In this document: piece by piece, positions 45,058 through 54,015 of the stretch
Position numbering within the stretch: position 1 is the stretch's first letter
How the letters are laid out: the number at the start of each line of letters is the position of its first letter
DNA from: Vibrio astriarenae
Lineage (GTDB): Bacteria; Pseudomonadota; Gammaproteobacteria; Enterobacterales; Vibrionaceae
Assembly (NCBI RefSeq): GCF_010587385.1
Contig: NZ_CP047476.1
Coordinates: 372,001 to 436,000, forward strand
DNA length: 64,000 nt
Direction: 5' to 3'
Notes under the pieces: model-generated
Databases searched by the model: none
What the model saw: the letters and a program-made list of their open reading frames with translations, nothing else
Told to the model about the DNA's origin: nothing
Program-made: the position numbers and the translations under genes

Positions 45058-46356
45058 ATGACTGCCAAAAAACACATGAGCGAAGTTCCTATGATTCAAA
45101 GGGTAGCCGCTTACTTAGCAATTCTAGTTGGCTACTTTTTCTATTGTTATAACTTTGTAATCATTGACTACGTACGCCCATACATTGTTGAAGCATACGA
45201 TGGCATCAGCCTTTCTGACACTGCCCAGTTCTACACTTGGCAATCAGTAGGTGCACTCATTGGTGCATTGAGCTGTGCTTGGTTCGCTACCAAATTTGGT
45301 AAAAAGAACACACTAATTACCATTACAGCACTGAACGGTGGTGCAACTATCATCAACATGATGTTCACCGACTACGCAACATGGGCTGCAATGCGTTTCA
45401 TCATTGGTGTTTCACTAGGTGGTTACTTCACAGTTGCAGTAAGTCTGATGATCGGTCTATTTACACCAACAGTACGTGGTAAATTGACAGCGTTTGCATC
45501 TTCCATGTTCTCTGTTGCTCTAGTTGCAATGGGTGCGTATGCAGCATTCATTACAAGCATTGATGCGCCATGGGAAAGCCTAATGTGGGTTGGTGGTGTT
45601 CCGCCTCTAGTTGCCGCTGCAGCAATGATTTTTGTTCTACCAAGCGACAAGAAAGTTATCGCTTACGGTGAAGAAGAGCAAAACCAAGCAAAAGACGGTA
45701 ACAACGGTGAAGTTGAAGCGAAGAAAGGTTCTTGGGGCGAAATGCTAAGCAAGCCTTACCGCACAATCACAATTACTTGTTTGCTATTGTCAGGCCTTAA
45801 CTTTTACGGTTTCCAATTCTTTGGCGGTTTCGTAACAACGTACCTACGTGAAATTCGTATGTTCGACGGCGCTACAATCGGTCTAATCTTCTCTATCTCA
45901 GCATTCGGTTCACTATTCGGTGCTTGGTTCTGGGGTTGGGCGGCAGATAAATTCGGTCGTAAAGTAAACGCATTCGGTTTCATCCTTGCAGGTATCATGG
46001 TTTCTATCTTCTTTGTTGCTCCTGGTGACATGGTGATTGGTGGCCTTAACATGCTTGCTATCCTTGGCCTGATTTACAACTTCGGCCTGTCTTCTTCTGC
46101 AGTTTGGGGTGGTTACTTCTCAGAGCTATTCCCAGCACACCTACGTAGCTACGGTGCAGCACTGTTCCACGGTGGTCGTATTATCGGTATGTGGGCTCCA
46201 ATGGTACTTATCTTTATCCAAGAGCGTACTGATCTACAAACTGCAATGTGGGGTTCTCCAATCGTATGGATCATCGCAGGTCTTCTGTGGCTAACACTGC
46301 CAGAGACTCTAAAAGGCGGCGTTTTCCACAAAGAGAAGAAAACTGCAACCGCTTAA
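45058..46356 (+). CDS. MFS transporter (sugar/acid type)
   Basis: 432 residues with twelve membrane helices in the usual six-plus-six arrangement; the charged A-loop motifs occur as WFATKFGKKNT after TM2 and WGWAADKFGRK in the second half. A cytoplasmic loop rich in Glu and Lys separates the halves. It belongs to the broad acid/carbohydrate MHS-type group; substrate unknown. Codon use is strongly biased (Arg nearly all CGT/CGC, Leu mostly CTA), as in highly expressed Vibrio genes. GAGGT precedes ATG 45058; 45073 is an alternative. First gene of a block with the NTF2-like protein and porin. Confidence 0.8.
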   Translation: MTAKKHMSEVPMIQRVAAYLAILVGYFFYCYNFVIIDYVRPYIVEAYDGISLSDTAQFYTWQSVGALIGALSCAWFATKFGKKNTLITITALNGGATIINMMFTDYATWAAMRFIIGVSLGGYFTVAVSLMIGLFTPTVRGKLTAFASSMFSVALVAMGAYAAFITSIDAPWESLMWVGGVPPLVAAAAMIFVLPSDKKVIAYGEEEQNQAKDGNNGEVEAKKGSWGEMLSKPYRTITITCLLLSGLNFYGFQFFGGFVTTYLREIRMFDGATIGLIFSISAFGSLFGAWFWGWAADKFGRKVNAFGFILAGIMVSIFFVAPGDMVIGGLNMLAILGLIYNFGLSSSAVWGGYFSELFPAHLRSYGAALFHGGRIIGMWAPMVLIFIQERTDLQTAMWGSPIVWIIAGLLWLTLPETLKGGVFHKEKKTATA

Positions 46357-46500
46357 TTAAGCTATTACAGAAATAGAATTTGAAAATCGATGGTTTGAGC
46401 GCATTAACTTTTCAAAGTTTATTCAAGCCATCGACAAACAAAAAACTAATCGAGTCCTGTTCCAAACACTTGGTCTCGACGACTAAATAGAGAGATAATT
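46357..46500 (+). other. intercistronic region with hairpin
   Basis: TCGATGGTTTGA (46387-46398) pairs with TCAAGCCATCGA (46423-46434), eleven of twelve plus one G-U, with a 24-base loop and no T-run. Better read as an mRNA-stability element between cistrons than as a terminator. Confidence 0.45.
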
Positions 46501-47517
46501 ATGTCTAAATATCAGGAAGCTAAACGCATCGTACGTGAATACTTCGATGCAATGGAAAACGCAACACACGAAAACGTTGCAGAAGTACTAAAAGCACACA
46601 CTTCAGAAGACTACCTATTCCGCGGTGTTTACCCATTCCGTGAGCAAGAAGGTGCAGAAGCAGCAGCAGAAGTATTCTGGGCTCCTCTAATGAAGTCAAT
46701 GACACGCATGCAGCGTCGTCAAGATGTATTTATCGGCGGTGAAAACGAAGTAACTGAAGGTGAAATCTGGGTAATGAGCATGGGTCATTTCATGGGTCTA
46801 TTCGACGCAGAATACCTAGGCATGCGCCCAACTGGCAAAATCATGAACCTTCGTTACGCTGAATTCAACTGTGTTGAAAACGGCAAGATCACTAAGACAG
46901 GTCTATTCGTTGACCTACTAGGTATGATGGATCAAGCGGGTTGTTACCCACTACCACCATCAACAGGTCGTCACTTCACTTACCCTGGTCCACGTAACCA
47001 TGATGGTCTATTGTTCGAAGATGCAGCTCCTGAAGAAGGTCAAGCTACTCTAGATCTAGTGAACAAGATGGTTGCTGACCTATCTGCTCTTAACGACAGC
47101 GGCGCAATGGGTTGCCCACCAGAAGTACTAGCTAAGAGCTGGTCTGAAGACATGATCTGGTACGGCCCATGTGGTATCGGTGCTTCATACACTATCCCAC
47201 GTTACCAACAGCAGCACCAGCTGCCGTTCCGTAACAACCTAAAAGACAAGAAGTTTAACGGCCACGTTTGTCGTTTCGCTGAAGGTAGCTTCTCTTGTTT
47301 CTTCGGCTGGCCAAACCTATCTAACACGCCAATCGGTGGTTTCCTAGGTCTACCTGGCGGTGAAGTTCGCGCTGACATGCAAGTAGTAGACGTTTACTAT
47401 CGTGACGGCGACAAGCTATCTGAGAACTGGGTACTGATCGACCTACCATACTGGTTGAAGCAGCAAGGCCTTGACGTGTTTGACCGCACTTCAACAATCC
47501 TTAACCCTTCTTACTAA
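46501..47517 (+). CDS. duplicated NTF2/SnoaL-like domain protein
   Basis: 338 residues made of two NTF2-like halves (about 1-150 and 190-338); each carries the helix-then-strand run typical of SnoaL-type small-molecule binding or isomerase folds, for example VREYFDAMENATHENVAEVL at the start and WYGPCGIGASYTIPRYQQQH in the second half. No signal peptide. Eight cysteines. The fold is used by cyclases, isomerases, dehydratases and plain binding proteins, so the reaction cannot be read off. Codon bias as strong as in ribosomal genes. Sits between MFS transporter and porin, so probably acts on the transported compound. Confidence 0.7.
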   Translation: MSKYQEAKRIVREYFDAMENATHENVAEVLKAHTSEDYLFRGVYPFREQEGAEAAAEVFWAPLMKSMTRMQRRQDVFIGGENEVTEGEIWVMSMGHFMGLFDAEYLGMRPTGKIMNLRYAEFNCVENGKITKTGLFVDLLGMMDQAGCYPLPPSTGRHFTYPGPRNHDGLLFEDAAPEEGQATLDLVNKMVADLSALNDSGAMGCPPEVLAKSWSEDMIWYGPCGIGASYTIPRYQQQHQLPFRNNLKDKKFNGHVCRFAEGSFSCFFGWPNLSNTPIGGFLGLPGGEVRADMQVVDVYYRDGDKLSENWVLIDLPYWLKQQGLDVFDRTSTILNPSY

Positions 47518-47527
47518 GACTTAGTCG

Positions 47528-47602
47528 CAGTGCCAATCGCATGACACTGGCACTGTAACAACCATAGTCAAATCCGCCAGAGACCCCTCTCGGCTCTGGC
47601 GG
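47528..47602 (+). other. two tandem hairpins in the porin leader
   Basis: CAGTGCCA/TGGCACTG (47528-47555) and CCGCCAGAG/CTCTGGCGG (47574-47602), both perfect, no T-run after either. They lie between the NTF2-like gene stop and the porin and could be a protein or sRNA target, or a 3'-end stabiliser. Confidence 0.5.
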
Positions 47603-47707
47603 GCTCTCAACAAGTACCTCACGGAAGGGGTACACTCCAAATGATTATTTTTATAACGGGCAAAACTGCACGGTAGCTTTTTACGCCTGAAAATAACGAG
47701 AATCAAA

Positions 47708-48793
47708 ATGAAAAAATCGACTCTTTCTGCAGTGATCTTAGCTACTCTGACTTCTGGTTCAGCTTTAGCAGCACACACCTGGGTAAACGAGGCAGGTGAT
47801 AGCCTAACGATGGACGGTCGTTTCGACGTTCGTTACCAAGACAAAGGTGAAGATCACAACGGTGAGTGGAACAGTGGTAGTTCACGTTTCGGCCTAAAAG
47901 GCGTAATGGGCCTAGACAATGGCTGGACAGGTTTCGGCCACGCTGAATGGGGCTACAACTCTGGCGCTAACGGCAACAACATTTACGATCGTCTTCTGTA
48001 CGCAGGTGTAGAACACGACAAATACGGTAAAATCGCTGCGGGTACTAAGCAGTGGTCAACTTTTTACGACGTAGCTTGGTACACTGACCTTGGTCGTGTG
48101 TTCGGTACTCGTGGCTCAGGTGTATATAACCTAGCTGACTGGGGTATCGCATCAGGTGCAGGTCGTGCTGAAAACTCTATTACTTACCGTAACAGCATCA
48201 ATGACGACATCAGCTACGGTTTGACTTACCAAACGACACGTGAAGACGTCGCTCTCGCTTCTAACGCTGAAGTAACTCTTAAAAACGGTATTAGCGCTTC
48301 GATTACTTACAAAGGCATTGAAGGCGTTACTCTAGGTGCTTCTTACCTACAAAACGAAATTTCTGATATTGATGGCCCTGTAGCAGGTGTTAACAATGGC
48401 GACCACATGCGTATTATGCTATTGGGCGCGAACTACACTAACGGTGGTTTCTACGCAGGTGCAACATTCCACGTTGGTGAAAACTGGGAAGCAGTGTCTC
48501 AAGGTGGTGAAGACGTTATGATGGACACGCTTGGTGGTGAAATCTACACATACTACCACTTCGAAAATGGCCTACGTCCAACGTTCATCTACAACTACAT
48601 GGAAGATCGTAACAATGAAACAAACGGCTACGAGCGTCAGCTGATCGTACCGGGTGTTGAATACCACTTCCAGAAGAACAAATTCCTTGTTTGGACTGAG
48701 TACCAGTTTGATCTAGGTAAGGATAAAGAAGTAGCTGGTAAATTCGAAAACCGCGAAGACCAGTTCGCTGCGGGTATTCGTTACTACTTCTAA
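47708..48793 (+). CDS. general porin (gram-negative porin family)
   Basis: 361 residues: a signal peptide ending at ALAA, then 16 alternating strands with the porin motifs SRFGLKG, GFGHAEWGY and the KYGKIAAGTKQWSTFYD region preceding the constriction loop, ending in IRYYF, the C-terminal aromatic for BAM. A trimeric diffusion porin, probably serving the solute handled by the upstream transporter. Highly codon-biased. It has a structured 5' leader, a common feature of sRNA-controlled porins. Two hairpins follow the stop. Confidence 0.9.
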   Translation: MKKSTLSAVILATLTSGSALAAHTWVNEAGDSLTMDGRFDVRYQDKGEDHNGEWNSGSSRFGLKGVMGLDNGWTGFGHAEWGYNSGANGNNIYDRLLYAGVEHDKYGKIAAGTKQWSTFYDVAWYTDLGRVFGTRGSGVYNLADWGIASGAGRAENSITYRNSINDDISYGLTYQTTREDVALASNAEVTLKNGISASITYKGIEGVTLGASYLQNEISDIDGPVAGVNNGDHMRIMLLGANYTNGGFYAGATFHVGENWEAVSQGGEDVMMDTLGGEIYTYYHFENGLRPTFIYNYMEDRNNETNGYERQLIVPGVEYHFQKNKFLVWTEYQFDLGKDKEVAGKFENREDQFAAGIRYYF

Positions 48794-48821
48794 GTTTATC
48801 GCTCCCCATAATTCGGGAAAA

Positions 48822-48894
48822 GCACTTGGGTAGTACCCAAGTGCGTTTGGGGAACGTAAGTAAAGCCTTATTCCGTATGGGATAAGGCTTTTTT
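48822..48894 (+). terminator. hairpin plus terminator after the porin gene
   Basis: First a perfect ten-pair stem GCACTTGGGT/ACCCAAGTGC (48822-48844), then a twelve-pair stem AAGCCTTATTCC/GGGATAAGGCTT (48863-48890, one G-U) followed by six T. The second is the terminator. Confidence 0.85.
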
Positions 48895-48940
48895 CATTTA
48901 TGAATACGTAACTAAATGTGTTATTATTCTCGGGTGTTAG

Positions 48941-49960
48941 ATGGCTAAAATAAGAAAAATGAGTGATCATAAATTACCCGTAACTTCTAAAGATGTAGCG
49001 AAACTTGCAGGCGTTTCGCAGTCCACGGTATCGCGTGTTTTTGTACCAGGAAGTTCGGTTGCAGAAAAAACCAAACAGAAAGTGTATGAGGCGGCTAAGG
49101 CGTTAAATTATCGTCCTAACGCGTTTGCACGCAGTCTTACTACTAATGAATCGAAACTGATTGGTCTCGTTTTCCCCGATGCGGATTACCCAATCCACAT
49201 GAAAACGCTTCAGCTAATCAGTTCTGAGTTACAGAAGCAGGGCTATTCAGCCGTGTTGATTCCTTGGCAGATGGATGCAAAAGATACTCACACGATTCCA
49301 AACATTTTCCAGTATCGTGTTGACGCGGTGATTGCAGCGTCTGCAACGATGAATACTGCTCTCTATGAGGAATGTGCTGAGTTAAACATCCCTATCGTTC
49401 AGTACGCGCGTGTAGTGGAAGGAACCAAGAGTAGTTATGTAGTGAGTGACAACTACTCGGCCGGCCAAAAAGCAGCTGAAGTGTTTCACGATGCTGGTGT
49501 GAAATCCGCGGTCTACTTAACTGGTGAAGTTCCGACATTTACCAACGGTGAACGTCAAACCGGTTTTTGTACCGAGTTCGAAGCACTCACAGGGCGAGAG
49601 GCGAAAGTCGTTGAAGCAAACTACGATTATCAAGAGTCAGTCGAGGCAATCAGAGAGCTACTCTCTCATTCTGAAAGACCAGAAGCGATTTTCTGCGCAA
49701 CTGACAACCTAGCCATGGCTTTGATGGACGTCGCGAGACATGAGTTTAATTTGGCAGTGCCACAAGATCTCAAGATCATTGGTTTTGATGATATTCCACA
49801 AGCTAAGTGGATTAGCTACCAACTAAGTACATTCAGCCAAGACTTCGCAAGGCTTGCCAGAGAGTCAGTTAAAATCATCGTCAATCAAATCCAAGATAAA
49901 GATATGAGCTTGGTTAAGCTGATGGTTCCAGTGCGTTACGTGGAGCGTGAGACGGTTTAA
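48941..49960 (+). CDS. LacI-family transcriptional regulator
   Basis: 339 residues with a 14-residue basic extension ahead of the helix-turn-helix (TSKDVAKLAGVSQSTVSRVF) and hinge (NYRPNAFARSL), then a periplasmic-binding-protein-like core. It probably controls the MFS/NTF2/porin block upstream. It is not GalR in my reading: the core lacks GalR-like segments and it is far from both gal operators. Starts at ATG 48941 or 48959, neither with a strong ribosome site. Effector unknown. Confidence 0.88.
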   Translation: MAKIRKMSDHKLPVTSKDVAKLAGVSQSTVSRVFVPGSSVAEKTKQKVYEAAKALNYRPNAFARSLTTNESKLIGLVFPDADYPIHMKTLQLISSELQKQGYSAVLIPWQMDAKDTHTIPNIFQYRVDAVIAASATMNTALYEECAELNIPIVQYARVVEGTKSSYVVSDNYSAGQKAAEVFHDAGVKSAVYLTGEVPTFTNGERQTGFCTEFEALTGREAKVVEANYDYQESVEAIRELLSHSERPEAIFCATDNLAMALMDVARHEFNLAVPQDLKIIGFDDIPQAKWISYQLSTFSQDFARLARESVKIIVNQIQDKDMSLVKLMVPVRYVERETV

Positions 49961-50091
49961 TCAGCCGCAGGTTGAAAGATATCGCCAGTTTGATTTACAT
50001 TGTAAATTGAATTGGCGTTTTTGTTTGACTTTCAGATTAGCGAATATTGAAACGTTCCGAACATTTTAAAAGTCTCAAGCCCAACAACACT

Positions 50092-50183
50092 GTCATGCTG
50101 AGCCCGTCTCCGTATCTAGCTAATATTATCACGTTGGCTATAGCGTGCGCTTTGAGTAGATCCTGAGCCAAGCTCAGGATGAC
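50092..50183. repeat. 92-bp palindromic element, copy 1
   Basis: Ends are inverted: GTCATGCTGAGC at the left and GCTCAGGATGAC at the right; the 32-base arms pair 23 of 32 around a 28-base centre. Similarity to copy 2 extends left through CAACAAC-like bases to about 50081. MITE-like, no ORF. Confidence 0.7.
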
Positions 50184-50257
50184 CGGCGGTGGGGTAGGTT
50201 CGTTACTCTAACTAAGTCGATTACGTCTTTCCGCAGTTTTCAAAACATAGTAGTCTT

Positions 50258-50334
50258 TTTCACCTTTCACCTTTCACCTTTCACCTTTCACCTTTCACCT
50301 TTCACCTTTCACCTTTCACCTTTCACCTTTCACC
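50258..50334. repeat. TTTCACC heptamer tandem repeat, 11 copies
   Basis: Eleven uninterrupted perfect copies of TTTCACC (77 bases) between the two 92-bp elements. A strong candidate for copy-number variation between strains. It is 341 bases before the protease start and not in a reading frame. Confidence 0.95.
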
Positions 50335-50365
50335 TTTCTTTCTATTTGCCTAACCTAACAACACC

Positions 50366-50457
50366 GTCATGCTGAGCTGGTCTCAGTATCTAGTCAAGAT
50401 TATCACTTTGGTTTTAGCTCGCGCGTTGAGTAGATCCTGAGTAAAGCTCAGGATGAC
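50366..50457. repeat. 92-bp palindromic element, copy 2
   Basis: Same length and ends as copy 1 (GTCATGCTGAGC and GCTCAGGATGAC); arms pair 26 of 32 around a 28-base centre, so the whole element folds into one long hairpin. The rest of 49961-50674 (714 bases) holds no gene that I can support. Confidence 0.7.
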
Positions 50458-50674
50458 ACATGATGGGGAAAGTGCCGTATTTATATTAGCTCCTATACCT
50501 TATGCTGCCCAAGGACTTAAAACAAAATCAGCCCTCAATCGTTCACATTTCCACCACTCAACACCAAATACGCGCTAAGTCACTAAAATTTAACTCTTTT
50601 CAAACTAAACTATAACCAGGTATAAAAACCAAGGATTGTTTAGGTATGCCACGCATACCAAAGAGGAGAGAACA

Positions 50675-53035
50675 ATGGCAATACAGCAATTAAAAGCCGA
50701 GCATTTATATAACACGGCACAATTAGAACAACTGCCATGCAAATCGACCAAAGAACTGGCACCGCTTGATGAGATTGTCGGACAAGAGCGAGCCCAGAAA
50801 GCGGTTGAATTTGCAATGAACATCAAAGAGAAGGGTTACAACATCTACGCAATAGGCCATAACGGCCTCGGTAAGCGTACGATGATTTTGCGATACCTCA
50901 ATCGCCATCAATATGACAGCAGTACCTTGTTTGACTGGTGTTACGTGGCAAATTTCGATGATGTGCGTATCCCTAAAGTATTGAAGCTTCCATGTGGCGT
51001 TGGACAGCGCTTCAGACAAGACATCGAAATCTTGATGACCAAACTGGTCAAAGCGATGCCACTGGCTTTCGACAATGAGATGTATATATCGCGTGCTGAG
51101 CGTCTTAAAAACCAACTAGCGCAAAAGCAACAATTGGAACTAGAAAAGATAAGCAAAGCGGCAAAAGAGAAGGGAATTAGCCTGACGTTAACTCAGCAGG
51201 GTGATTACCAGTTCATTGCGATGGATGGTGAAGAGCTTCATACCGAAGAGACATTCGATGCGTTGTCACTTAAAGAGCAAGAGGAGTTTGGAACGAGCAT
51301 TGATGAGCTCGAAGTGACGCTGCGTGATATGGTTCGCCAGCTGACTGACTGGGAAGAAAACTACAGCGATAAAATTAAGAAACTCAATGATGAAGTGACC
51401 CTTGATGTCATTGCACACTTTATCAAGCAGTTGAAAGTCGACTATGCAGACTATAGCGAAATTAAGACATTCCTAACCGCTCTACAAAAAGACATTGTTG
51501 AAAACGCAGAGATATTCCTAGAGGAAACCAACGAGCAAGGTGAAATAGCGACAGCGTCGCTGGATAAGAAACTACCAAGAAGATATAAAGTTAACGTTCT
51601 GGTAAGCCGTGAAGGATGTGAGTTCCCTATCGTGGTTGAAGAAAACCCAAACTATCACCGTTTGTTTGGTTACACAGAAACCGCGACGTTCAAAGGAACG
51701 GTATTCACTGACTTCTCGCTAATTCGAGCAGGTAGTCTCCACAAAGCCAATGGCGGAGTGTTGTTAATCGATGCACAAAAGGTATTGGAACAACCTTATG
51801 TATGGGATGGTTTGAAGAGAGCGCTGCGTTCACGTCAGTTAAGCCTGACTTCGCTAGAAAAAGAGGTGACATTGACGGGTGCTGTCTCACTTGACCCGGA
51901 GCCAATCCCACTTGATGTTAAAATCATTCTATTTGGTGACTACCGAACCTATCAACTGCTGCAACATTATGATCCGGAGTTTAGTGAGCTGTTCCGTGTG
52001 ACAGCAGACTTTGAAGATGAGATGCCTCGCAATGACTCTTCTGAATTGCACTACGCAAGGTTTATCTCAAGCATCGTTCATGACAACAAGATGTTACACT
52101 GTGACAGAAAGGCAATAGGGCGTATCGTCGAGTACAGTTCACGTATGGCTGGAGATCAAACTAAGCTCTCTCTCCATTCAGCTAAGATTGCTAACTTGCT
52201 AAGAGAGTCAAATTACGTAGCGCGACAAGCCAATTCCAACATGATTCGCTCTAGTCACGTTGAAGAAGCACTGAATAACCAAGAGTTGCGGGTGAATCGC
52301 CTTCAACAGAATGTGATGGAAAGCTTTATCAATGGAACAACCTTGATTAAAACTGACGGTGAAGCGGTTGGGCAGGTCAATGCACTTTCCGTCTTGTCCA
52401 CCTCCGACCATATGTTTGGAGCGCCTAATCGAATCACAGCCACGACCAGTTACGGTGAAGGAGAAGTGATTGATATTGAGCGAAGCGTTGACTTAGGTGG
52501 CAGTATTCACTCGAAAGGTGTCATGATCTTGTCGGCTTACATGTCATCGGTTTTTGGTAAAACGGCTAAAGTGCCACTGACGACAACTATTACGTTTGAG
52601 CAATCCTACGGTGGCGTCGATGGTGATAGTGCAAGTATGGCGGAATTCTGTGCCGTGGTTTCAGCGTTCTCGCGTCAACCAGTCAGGCAAGATATTGCAA
52701 TAACGGGTTCCATGAACCAATTTGGAGAGTCTCAGCCGATTGGCGGTGTAAACGAGAAAATTGAAGGTTTCTTCGATGTTTGTGGCATTAAAGGCAGAAC
52801 ACCAGAGCAAGGGGTTATTATCCCTCGCTCAAATGTTCACAACTTGATGCTAAGGCCTGATGTTGTTAAAGCGGTAGAGAAAGGAGAGTTCCATATTTGG
52901 GCCATTGAACATGTGACCGAAGCGATTAAGATCTTCACCGGGAAAGAGGCTGGTGAAGCTTCTGAGATGGGAAGTTACCCGATTGATACGGTATTTGGTA
53001 TTGCCCAGGCGAAATTGAATTCTCTTAGAAAATAA
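50675..53035 (+). CDS. Lon-like AAA protease (YcbZ/LonH type)
   Basis: 786 residues. AAA motif GHNGLGKRT near residues 62-70, a long helical insertion, then AAA sensor motifs, and a C-terminal Lon proteolytic domain with the catalytic dyad Ser652 (GDSASMAEF) and Lys695 (VNEKIEGFF); the 43-residue spacing equals that of E. coli Lon. The architecture matches E. coli YcbZ/LonH rather than Lon. ATP-dependent, cytoplasmic; substrates little known. ATG 50675 after AGGAGAGA; an upstream frame adds 13 unlikely residues. Confidence 0.88.
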   Translation: MAIQQLKAEHLYNTAQLEQLPCKSTKELAPLDEIVGQERAQKAVEFAMNIKEKGYNIYAIGHNGLGKRTMILRYLNRHQYDSSTLFDWCYVANFDDVRIPKVLKLPCGVGQRFRQDIEILMTKLVKAMPLAFDNEMYISRAERLKNQLAQKQQLELEKISKAAKEKGISLTLTQQGDYQFIAMDGEELHTEETFDALSLKEQEEFGTSIDELEVTLRDMVRQLTDWEENYSDKIKKLNDEVTLDVIAHFIKQLKVDYADYSEIKTFLTALQKDIVENAEIFLEETNEQGEIATASLDKKLPRRYKVNVLVSREGCEFPIVVEENPNYHRLFGYTETATFKGTVFTDFSLIRAGSLHKANGGVLLIDAQKVLEQPYVWDGLKRALRSRQLSLTSLEKEVTLTGAVSLDPEPIPLDVKIILFGDYRTYQLLQHYDPEFSELFRVTADFEDEMPRNDSSELHYARFISSIVHDNKMLHCDRKAIGRIVEYSSRMAGDQTKLSLHSAKIANLLRESNYVARQANSNMIRSSHVEEALNNQELRVNRLQQNVMESFINGTTLIKTDGEAVGQVNALSVLSTSDHMFGAPNRITATTSYGEGEVIDIERSVDLGGSIHSKGVMILSAYMSSVFGKTAKVPLTTTITFEQSYGGVDGDSASMAEFCAVVSAFSRQPVRQDIAITGSMNQFGESQPIGGVNEKIEGFFDVCGIKGRTPEQGVIIPRSNVHNLMLRPDVVKAVEKGEFHIWAIEHVTEAIKIFTGKEAGEASEMGSYPIDTVFGIAQAKLNSLRK

Positions 53036-53078
53036 CACCTTAGAGCGCCCCAAGATCCGTCATGGGGCGCAAGCTTAT

Positions 53079-53522
53079 CTAATGGCGTCTCTCTTTTTCA
53101 ATTTCCCGTTTTCTCATCGGCATGGCATCGATTTGCTTATAAAGCTGATCTAAATCGAATTCATCGGTTCTAGATTTAATACCACCATCTTTGCCGATTA
53201 ATATGGTTTGGCGACTTCGGTTCGTAAAAGAGCTTTTAACTTGGCTCTTTAATGAGTCTGAGAGTGGACCCGCTTGGTTGGACGCAATCGAGTCTTTACC
53301 AACGACAAACCAAATCACATCCCTTTCATTTACGGCTTTACTATCATCTGTTAGTGCTTGTATGACTTTGGCACTAGATGCAGGCTCTTGAATCAAGAAA
53401 ATACGGTTCTTCCAGTTGTAGTCAACAAGCGAATTTACTTTGTCTGAGGGCGCTTCGTCAGACGCAATAGTGGTACCCGATGTCATAAGAGTGACTAATA
53501 GAGCTGCTAAAGTCGTTTTCAT
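53079..53522 (-). CDS. DUF4174 secreted protein
   Basis: 147 residues with a signal peptide (MKTTLAALLVTLMTSGTTIA) and a DUF4174 body: RIFLIQEPASSAKVIQALT, then QTILIGKDGGIKSR, which resembles a thioredoxin-like fold without the active cysteines. Function unknown; members are often annotated as redox-like. ATG 53522 is preferred over ATG codons at 53528 and 53558 because it begins the signal peptide. Confidence 0.75.
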   Translation of the reverse strand: MKTTLAALLVTLMTSGTTIASDEAPSDKVNSLVDYNWKNRIFLIQEPASSAKVIQALTDDSKAVNERDVIWFVVGKDSIASNQAGPLSDSLKSQVKSSFTNRSRQTILIGKDGGIKSRTDEFDLDQLYKQIDAMPMRKREIEKERRH

Positions 53523-53698
53523 TGCCATTACCCATGCTGCATTTACTACATTTAGCATAGAAGATAGAAACTAGAGTGCTAGTCAAGGCTGTATGAAACT
53601 ACGGCACCGTGTTCACGCTAAACATGACCTAGCTCAAAGTATGTGTAACTTGTAATACAGTATAATTTTATGCACTTAAGTGAGTATAAGGCTCAGTT

Positions 53699-53938
53699 AT
53701 GAAAAGCAAAAAAATTACATTAGTTTCGATTGTCGGTTGTATCGTGTGTCTAGTGTTGGTGAAACTCGACATTTTGGCGTTATTGGCCATGCTAGGTGCG
53801 GTGTTCTTCCTCTTCTTTGCTGTTGTTCATGGTGGCCTTAGTGCTGCAGGGCGCGAGGATGATCTTTTTGGGGCTTTTCAAGACTCAAAGAAACAGAGCT
53901 CAAATTCTTTGGTCGATTTCTTCCGTTCAAAGAAGTAA
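53699..53938 (+). CDS. small inner-membrane protein, two predicted helices
   Basis: 79 residues: helices about 8-25 and 28-48, then a charged cytoplasmic tail (REDDLFGAFQDSKKQ). AAGG precedes ATG 53699 and a TATAAT box at 53661-53666 supports a real promoter; a perfect terminator follows. No family recognised. Confidence 0.65.
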   Translation: MKSKKITLVSIVGCIVCLVLVKLDILALLAMLGAVFFLFFAVVHGGLSAAGREDDLFGAFQDSKKQSSNSLVDFFRSKK

Positions 53939-53955
53939 TCGCATAAAGAAATTGA

Positions 53956-53991
53956 AAACAAAGGGCCTCAAATGAGGCCCTTTGTTTCTTT
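53956..53991. terminator. terminator between convergent small-protein and chemoreceptor genes
   Basis: AAACAAAGGGCCTC (53956-53969) and GAGGCCCTTTGTTT (53974-53987) form fourteen perfect pairs around AAAT; T or A follows on either side. Confidence 0.85.
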
Positions 53992-54015
53992 ATAGTGGAC
54001 GATAGAAGTAGTTAA

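Noticed and set aside
47528..47602. Terminators ahead of the porin gene
   Set aside because: The stems are perfect, but neither is followed by a T-run, so they are reported as leader hairpins.
48941..49960. LacI-family gene as the galR of the gal operators
   Set aside because: It is far from both gal sites, adjacent to the MFS/NTF2/porin block, and its N-terminal extension and core do not resemble GalR as I know it. The galR gene is probably outside the window.
50258..50334. CRISPR array
   Set aside because: The unit is a contiguous seven-base tandem repeat with no spacers, and there are no cas genes.
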